The notes under the pieces were generated by a model. It saw nothing but the letters and a program-made list of their open reading frames with translations, was not told where the DNA came from and did no database searches. From Areca catechu (taxonomy: Eukaryota; Streptophyta; Magnoliopsida; Arecales; Arecaceae): a stretch of 64,000 nt of DNA. The stretch lies in the NCBI GenBank assembly GCA_021397845.1, contig CM038040.1:42985088-43049087 (forward strand), written 5' to 3'. Made by a program: the position numbers and the translations under genes. The stretch's first letter is position 1; each line of letters starts with the position of its first letter. Of the stretch, positions 59,238 to 64,000 are shown piece by piece.

Positions 59238-59640
59238 TCAATGGCCTGGACTTCAGCGACTTCACGTTCAGCGTGGACGGCCACCTCGTTCACGCGCACC
59301 GCTGCATCCTTGCCGCGCGCAGCCTCTTCTTCCGCCCTCTCTTCTGCGGCCCCGACCCCTACCGGGGCTTAACCTGCACGACTCCCACCACGACCACCAT
59401 CAGCTTAGCTCACGCTTTTCCTCGGGGACGGTGGGTGTGAACGCCGGGATGGTGATCCCGCTGAATTCGGTGGGCTACGAGGCGTTCCTGTCCGTCGTGG
59501 CACCGAAGAACGATCCCCGCCCTGATTGCAGCAAACGCGGCTGCGGCCACACCCATTGCACCTCCGCCATCGATCTCGCGCTCGACACCTTGGCCACCGC
59601 CCGGTCCTTCGGTGTCGAGGAGCTTGCCTTGATCACTCAG
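59237..59640 (+). pseudogene. BOP exon 1, part b: BTB domain and NPR-type zinc finger
   Basis: Begins with the right target copy TCAAT (59238-59242) and encodes INGLDFSDFTFSVDGHL, then CILAARSLFFRPLFCGPDP. Near 59365-59373 the frame shifts by one register; the later frame runs HDSHHDHHQLSSRFSSGTVG and GMVIPLNSVGYEAFL. There follows a gap relative to the family: the conserved block around LQFLYSGQVS is missing, so BTB lacks its last helices. The zinc finger DCSKRGCGHTHC is intact. LDTLATARSFGVEELALITQ closes the exon at a GT donor. The codons are strongly GC-rich at third positions, unlike the transposons around it. Confidence 0.93.
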
Positions 59641-60269
59641 GTCCACCCTCTCTCTATCATGGGACTGGTTGAACTGTATTAAATGGTGAATATATAATTA
59701 GGCTCCTCATCATTAGCATCAGTCATTAATCAATAAATTAAGTGGCTTGCAATTTGCAGTCAGAAATTTCAGCTCTCCTCCTTTTCCCCAAGGTTTGAGT
59801 TCTCTCTCCCTTAGGTGGAACTTGCTTATTCTGCTGCTATTTGATACAATGTCAATTTTTTAAGGTCTAGGACCACGTTCAAATGGACCTCGCCAAAACC
59901 CACGGTGAATAACACGCCAAGGTAGCCCTTGTATTTCTCCAGTTCCCGATCGCGCGTCGTCCACCGTGCTTCTGCCTCGAGATTTACCCTAATCCACGCA
60001 ATAATTTGCCGTTTGTAAGAGCTGGGCCATCGCCATTTTTGTCACTATCCTTCCTCTTGTGTTATTGTTCTGTGTCCTCATCCTCATCAATCACAATTTC
60101 TTCAATTGGGTGCCCCTATATCCCTCCCCTCTCACTCTTTCCATCCCTCTCACTAACCTCTGCATGTTCCTTCTATATTTTATGCAAAGAAAAAAACCTA
60201 GGATTCTTGTCTCACCACCCTAACTGCCATTTATCCACATTGGTTCTCTTCGTTGATCTTTGAGTGCAG
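59641..60269 (+). other. BOP intron
   Basis: 629 bp with GT (GTCCAC) at 59641 and AG (GTGCAG) ending at 60269, in phase 0. The position after LITQ and before KQLESMVEKAS matches the conserved single intron of BOP genes. No insertion was seen inside it. Confidence 0.88.
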
Positions 60270-61315
60270 AAGCAATTGGAGAGCATGGTGGAGAAGGCGT
60301 CTATCAAGGATGTGATGAGGATCCTCATGGCCTCACACAAGCAGGACATGCACCATCTCTGGACCACCTGCACCCACCTCATCGCTGACTCCTGCCTCCC
60401 GCTGGAGGTCCTCGGCAAGCATCTCCCCATCGACATCGTTGCCAAGATTGAAGAGCTCCGCCTCAAGCCCGGTCACCACTACTTCCTAAACCATCGCATC
60501 CCCCCCACCTACCACCACTTCCTAGTCGCCCCCACCGCTGGGCATGACGACCACCACAAGATCCCCCGCATGTGCCGTGCTCTCGACTCATCCGACATCG
60601 AGCTCGTCAAGCTGATGGTAATGGCTGAGGGGCTTGACCTCGACAATGCCCTCGCCGTCCACTATGCCGTACAAAACTGCGGCCGTGAGGTTGTGAAGGC
60701 CCTGCTCGAGCTCGGAGCAGCCGACGTCAACTGCCCGGCGGGACCTGCCGGGAAGACACCCCTGCATATTGCAGCCGAGATGGTGAATCCCGACATGGTG
60801 TCGGTCCTCCTCGACCACCATGCCGATCCGAACGTCAGGACCATTGATGGTGTAACCCCGCTCGACATCCTCCGCAACCTGACCTCTGACTTCCTCTTCA
60901 AGGGAGCAGTCCCGGAACTATCCCACATTGAGCCCAACAAGCTCAGGCTTTGCCTCGAACTGGTCGCGAGTCAGCTGTGATGGTTATATCCCGAGAAGAG
61001 GAGGCGGCTGCTGCTGCCACCGCCGCCTCGTCCGCTACTGGAGGCGGTGCTAGTGGTGGAAACCATCCTAACACAGCCATCTACCAGTCAATGAGTACTG
61101 GAGGGAGTGATTGCAACATTGCCAGTAACGCTGACAGCAGTATGGTTAGCCCTGGTTTGGATTCAAAGATGGTGTATTTGAATCTAGGAATGGCCACCGC
61201 TTCTCTTTTGGTTTGTACGACTGGTGATCGCTTGCAGGGCAGTAATCGAAGTAAGCATCAAAGAGGCAGTGGGATTGGCCCATCATCCATGTTTTCTCAT
61301 CAGGACTTCCCATAG
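60270..61315 (+). pseudogene. BOP exon 2: ankyrin region and C-terminal tail
   Basis: Reads KQLESMVEKASIKDVMRILM, the helical segment ending AKIEELRLKPG, and then the ankyrin repeats (RALDSSDIELVKLMV to LTSDFLFKGAVPELSHIEPN). The frame stops at 60978-60980 after LCLELVASQL; in the other register the tail resumes as AVMVISREEEAAAAATA and continues to TAG 61313-61315. The switch near 60966-60975 is a single frameshift. The tail's segment DSKMVYLNLGMA matches the conserved C-terminal motif of BOP proteins. It lies next to a (CT)n run on the 3' side. Confidence 0.93.
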
Positions 61316-61347
61316 CCACATTGTAAGCTGGAGCAACTGTTCCATAA

Positions 61348-61349
<2 letters not shown>

Positions 61350-61435
<86 letters not shown>
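61350..61435. repeat. (CT)n microsatellite, about 86 bp
   Basis: An uninterrupted TCTCTC run just 3' of the BOP tail, probably in the former 3' UTR. Ser/Leu-rich frames through it are meaningless. Confidence 0.97.
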
Positions 61436-61437
<2 letters not shown>

Positions 61438-61674
61438 TGTGTGTGTGATTTGTTCCATTCTATATTGTCGTGAGGTTGTGGTTATGTTTTCATTTTCTCA
61501 TGTTGGAACGATTGAGGAGGTTCAAGTGCAGTATTGAATCTAGTATTTAATCTTGGATATCTTTTCTGTTCGAGAACTTCAGTTCCATCTTTTTATCTGT
61601 TTCATATTGTATGAGTTTTGGCTACATGCTAGGCATCCCGACTCCCGAGCTTCTTTTACACTTTATTTGGATAC
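61436..61674. other. BOP 3' flank
   Basis: No gene. T-rich sequence between the microsatellite and the start of element C. Confidence 0.5.
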
Positions 61675-62275
61675 TATTGACGCTGAATCCTCGCCAACCG
61701 GATAGAGTAGCTCGCCTGCCGGTTCGTTGTCGATGGGAGCCTGCAAAACCACTTCCCTGACCGGAATTTTTTCGGTGGGGATACTCCGATGCTAAAGTTA
61801 GCAAGAATCCAGACAGCAGAATAGAGAACTCGAGAGAGTAGTGAGAAGAAAGAAGAAAATGGTCCAAGTTTGCTCAGAGTTAGCTTATCTCAAGTGTCCC
61901 ATCTTATCAGTATTTATAGACATAAGAATAACTACTTACGGTTATAGGAGTTAGTTAGAAAAACCTCCTCGTAATAATAAGTAGTGGCTGTCAGAAAATT
62001 AGTTATTCCATGGTTATCTAAGCTGGAGCTATCGACTATGTGGGCAGTTATAATAACCAGAACAACCCTTAACCACTTCAGGTGGAAAGAGCGTTCAAAG
62101 GTTTGAGATGTACTCCTTTTTAGGGAGAATCCGAAGTAAATCTAACAACCTCTTCAGAGGGTCTTCCTTGGAATGGCTCGAGGAAATGTTAGTTATATGC
62201 TTCGGATACATCCCTTTGGAGTGAACAAGGAAAACAACTACTTACTGTAGTATCGAAGAGACGAAAATATTCCAA

Positions 62276-62747
62276 GGCATAGTCTTCGGACCAGGCTGAA
62301 GATACGAAGCCGAAGGAAATAATAACATCTCATAGGCATACTTTTCGGACCAAGCTGAAGATATGAAGCCGAAGAAAAGAATAACATCTCATAGGCATAC
62401 TCTTCGGACCAGGCTAAAGATACAAAACTGAAGGAAATAATAACATCCCATAAGCATACTCTTCGGACCAGACTGAAGATATGAGACTGATGGAAAGAAT
62501 AACATATCCCAGGCATACTCTTCGAATCATGCTAAAGATCTGAGATCGAAGGAAAGAATAACATCTCATAGGCATACTTTTTGGACCAGGCTGAAGATAT
62601 GAAGCCGAAGGAAATAATAACATCCCATAGGCATACTCTTCGAACCAGGCTGAAGATATGAGGCCGATGGAAAGAATAACATATTCCAGGCATACTCTTC
62701 AGACTAGGCTGAAGATATGAAACCGAAGGAAATAGAATATTAATAAA
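62276..62747. repeat. 59-bp tandem array, eight units
   Basis: GGCATA-type landmarks at 62276, 62335, 62394, 62453, 62512, 62571, 62630 and 62689, exactly 59 bp apart each time. Consensus pieces are CTCTTCGGACCAGGCTGAAG and AAGGAAATAATAACATC. Since 59 is not a multiple of 3, frames through it change register each unit. Confidence 0.95.
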
Positions 62748-63336
62748 TCTGACATCTTCTTCGGACCATATTAAAGAGATTTTCTTTAGTACATTGATTC
62801 AGCTAATAGACCAAAAATTTAAAATTAGTTTGATAGATGGACTGGTCAATATTTTATATTAAACTGGATTATCATAACAGCTGCCCCTCACTCCTAAGTT
62901 CGAAATAATTTTATTTTAAAAATGGAAGTACCAGAATTTGTCGTTTACGAAAAATGGAAGAGCAATGATGGCAAATTTCTGATAACTGTCACACACAATA
63001 ACTGCTTGGTGGCGTGGAAATCGTGCTAAGAACGCGTGTCATCTCACTATTGATGTTCCAAAAAGACAGTATAGATTTGAAAAGCCTGGCTAATCTTTTC
63101 ATTAAAAAGGCTTTCGAAAAGCATTTATTTAATCGAGAGAAGACACCTGGCATTATCCTGCGGCTCGATTGAAAAGTTGAGAATTCATCCTAGCCATCCA
63201 TAGTTCTTTTGACGCAGATCGTAACCACAGTCTCATCGATAAACGCCTCTTAGAAAATCGATCCCATGATCGGCAATATCGATTCGTTGCACGATCAAGG
63301 AGATTTCTTAAATGATGGAAAGACCCATCATTCCAC
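62748..63336. other. LTR interior of element C
   Basis: No gene. It has AACAGCTGCCCCTCACTCC near 62878, a phrase type common in LTRs of this class, and mixed sequence after it. Confidence 0.4.
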
Positions 63337-63337
63337 T

Positions 63338-63347
63338 TATATAAAAG
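63338..63347 (+). promoter_or_regulatory. TATA box of element C
   Basis: TATATAAAAG, followed by GAGGGAAGTTTCATAGAGAG; transcription could start near 63370. It sits about 135 bp before the ATG at 63482. Confidence 0.65.
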
Positions 63348-63481
63348 GGAGGGAAGTTTCATAGAGAGAGCTTCTGCACTTTCGAAACCTTCATCTTCTT
63401 GCTCTATAACAGTTCCTTCAACTAGTCATCCCATTTTCTTTGGAGGTAGAAATCCTTTTCCTTTTTTCTTCCTTTGTTAAA

Positions 63482-64000
63482 ATGTCAGAGACCTCAGGTA
63501 ATCCATCTGTTAGCAGGGGTTCATCAGGAGGTGAACCCACTAGGAGTAGAAGCTCTAGTAGAAAGAGGAGTTCCGTGACATCTCCTTAAGTCATTGCTGG
63601 TTCTCTGTCACATACTAGGTTAGAGAACCTTCAACACCATTTCCATTTTCCCCAAACCTTTAAATTATTTCTTTCTCACCCCGAAGAAAGGGTAGTTCAT
63701 CCTCCTCCTGGGTCAATTGCCATATACGAAGACCATCTTAAGACCGGTCTTCGGTTTCCACTCCACCCCTTCTTCCTAAAGATTTTAAACCTTTATCAGG
63801 TAGTTCCAGCTCAACTAACTCCAAATAGCTTTAGGAATATCTGTGGGTTTTTAATCCTCTGCAAACTCCAAAATATAGAACCAAGGACTTCTTTGTTCAT
63901 TTTCCTATTTATATTGAAGAAGGATTTTCATGGAAAGGGATGGTGGGTGATCGGTCCTCGGCTAGGCCAAAGACTGATCAAAGGAACTCCTAGTGCCATA
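63482..64000 (+). pseudogene. Putative gypsy-type transposon protein, N-terminal part (runs off the end)
   Basis: ATG 63482 begins MSETSGNPSVSRGSSGGEPT, a Ser/Arg-rich leader. After a TAA at 63587-63589 the same frame continues open to the window end, with GSIAIYEDHLKTGLRFPLHP and VPAQLTPNSFRNICGFLILC. That pattern (xxY-hydrophobic-HLxxGLRFPLHPF then LxPNSxRxxxGF) is the putative gypsy-type transposon domain (Pfam PF04195 type) found in many plant LTR elements of unknown mechanism. The TAA lies where CAA (Gln) is plausible, so this copy would make only a 35-residue peptide. The coiled-coil tail expected further on is like the fragment at 9378-9821. Confidence 0.82.

Larger units (their letters stand above)
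50207..59242 (+). mobile_element. Full-length Ty3/gypsy (chromovirus-like) retrotransposon in BOP exon 1
   Basis: The element spans 50212-59237 (9026 bp): LTR 50212-52225, primer-binding site, gag, protease, reverse transcriptase, RNase H, integrase with chromodomain-like tail, polypurine tract, LTR 57150-59237. Target copies are TCAAA (50207-50211) and TCAAT (59238-59242), with one mismatch. In two short windows (about 150 aligned bases) I counted 7 differences between the LTRs, so the insertion is not recent but not ancient. Order and tail fit the Tekay/Del branch; that is my inference. Confidence 0.95.
50152..61315 (+). pseudogene. BLADE-ON-PETIOLE/NPR5-type BTB-ankyrin gene, split by a retrotransposon
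   Basis: Working BOP (NPR5/NPR6) proteins are nuclear and cytoplasmic co-activators that bind TGA bZIP factors. They control leaf base, axil and inflorescence patterning. Here exon 1 starts at ATG 50152 (MSSEESINSLSLDYLNLLI) and is broken after about 20 codons by a full Ty3/gypsy element. It resumes at 59237 with the BTB domain (DFSDFTFSVDGHLVHAHRC), then the NPR-type zinc finger (DCSKRGCGHTHC), up to a GT donor at 59641. Exon 2 (from 60270) holds the ankyrin region, with PAGPAGKTPLHIAAEMVNPD and HHADPNVRTIDGVTPLDIL, and the C-terminal tail ending 61315. Breaks: the insertion, a frameshift near 59365-59373, loss of about 12 residues at the end of BTB near 59490, and a frameshift near 60966-60975. 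The identification is firm, and so is the pseudogene call. Confidence 0.95.
61675..64000 (+). mobile_element. Element C: LTR retrotransposon of the A/B family, running off the window
   Basis: Begins near TATTGACGCTGAATCC (start approximate). Near 61780 it has GGGGATACTCCGATGCTAAAG, shared with A and B. After a 59-bp array come a promoter-like region with TATA box at 63338 and then an ORF with the gypsy-type transposon domain. The LTR end was not pinned down; it should lie between about 63380 and 63480. Confidence 0.6.

Noticed and set aside
61224..61448. Ser-Leu repeat protein frame
   Set aside because: Product of the (CT)n microsatellite.
1..64000. tRNA, rRNA, snoRNA or miRNA genes
   Set aside because: No cloverleaf boxes or rRNA segments were recognised; the tRNA-like strings seen are retrotransposon primer-binding sites.

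Overview
The window is nuclear DNA of a flowering plant. GC-rich coding bases and the make-up of its one clear host gene suggest a monocot, and a palm is possible, but the sequence alone does not settle the species. Almost everything is transposable-element sequence, much of it nested. No tRNA, rRNA or CRISPR locus was seen.

Layout. 1-3.4 kb: a decayed PIF/Harbinger transposase, then an ORF with an RNase H1 N-terminal/viroplasmin-like domain and a membrane tail, split by a 430-bp non-autonomous hAT element (2321-2750). 5.4-6.0 kb: a second hAT-like element. 6.6-18.4 kb: reverse-oriented Ty1/copia remnants, invaded by two relatives of a large LTR family (A, 8165-9815; B, 11840-13662 with a perfect 5-bp target duplication). 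18.4-25.7 kb: an Athila/Tat-like LTR retrotransposon with no recognisable pol. A copia LTR abuts it on each side, the two pointing away from each other. 25.7-27.5 kb: a forward copia LTR and gag start. 27.5-31.5 kb: a CACTA remnant with GCAACCGA-type repeats. 32.1-33.8 kb: an unrecognised gene remnant on the minus strand, interrupted by a third hAT-like element (32649-33577).

34.5-44.3 kb is a structurally complete CACTA (En/Spm) transposon with matching 3-bp target duplications, TNPA-like and TNP2-like genes on the minus strand and palindromic subterminal arrays. 44.6-49.9 kb is a deletion derivative of the same family with its own target duplication.

The host gene is a BLADE-ON-PETIOLE/NPR5-type BTB-ankyrin gene on the plus strand (50152-61315). 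A full-length chromovirus-like Ty3/gypsy element (50212-59237) sits inside exon 1, about 20 codons after the ATG. The rest of the gene has a frameshift, an internal BTB deletion and a C-terminal frameshift, so it is a pseudogene. From 61.7 kb to the window end is a third member (C) of the A/B LTR family, with a promoter-like TATA box and an ORF carrying the putative gypsy-type transposon domain that runs off the end.

No clearly new defence or regulatory system was found. The most unusual observations are the viroplasmin-like/TM ORF, the array slot shared by LTRs A, B and C, the inverted LTR fragment inside the Athila-like element, the abrupt end of CACTA2, and the retrotransposon-split BOP gene.
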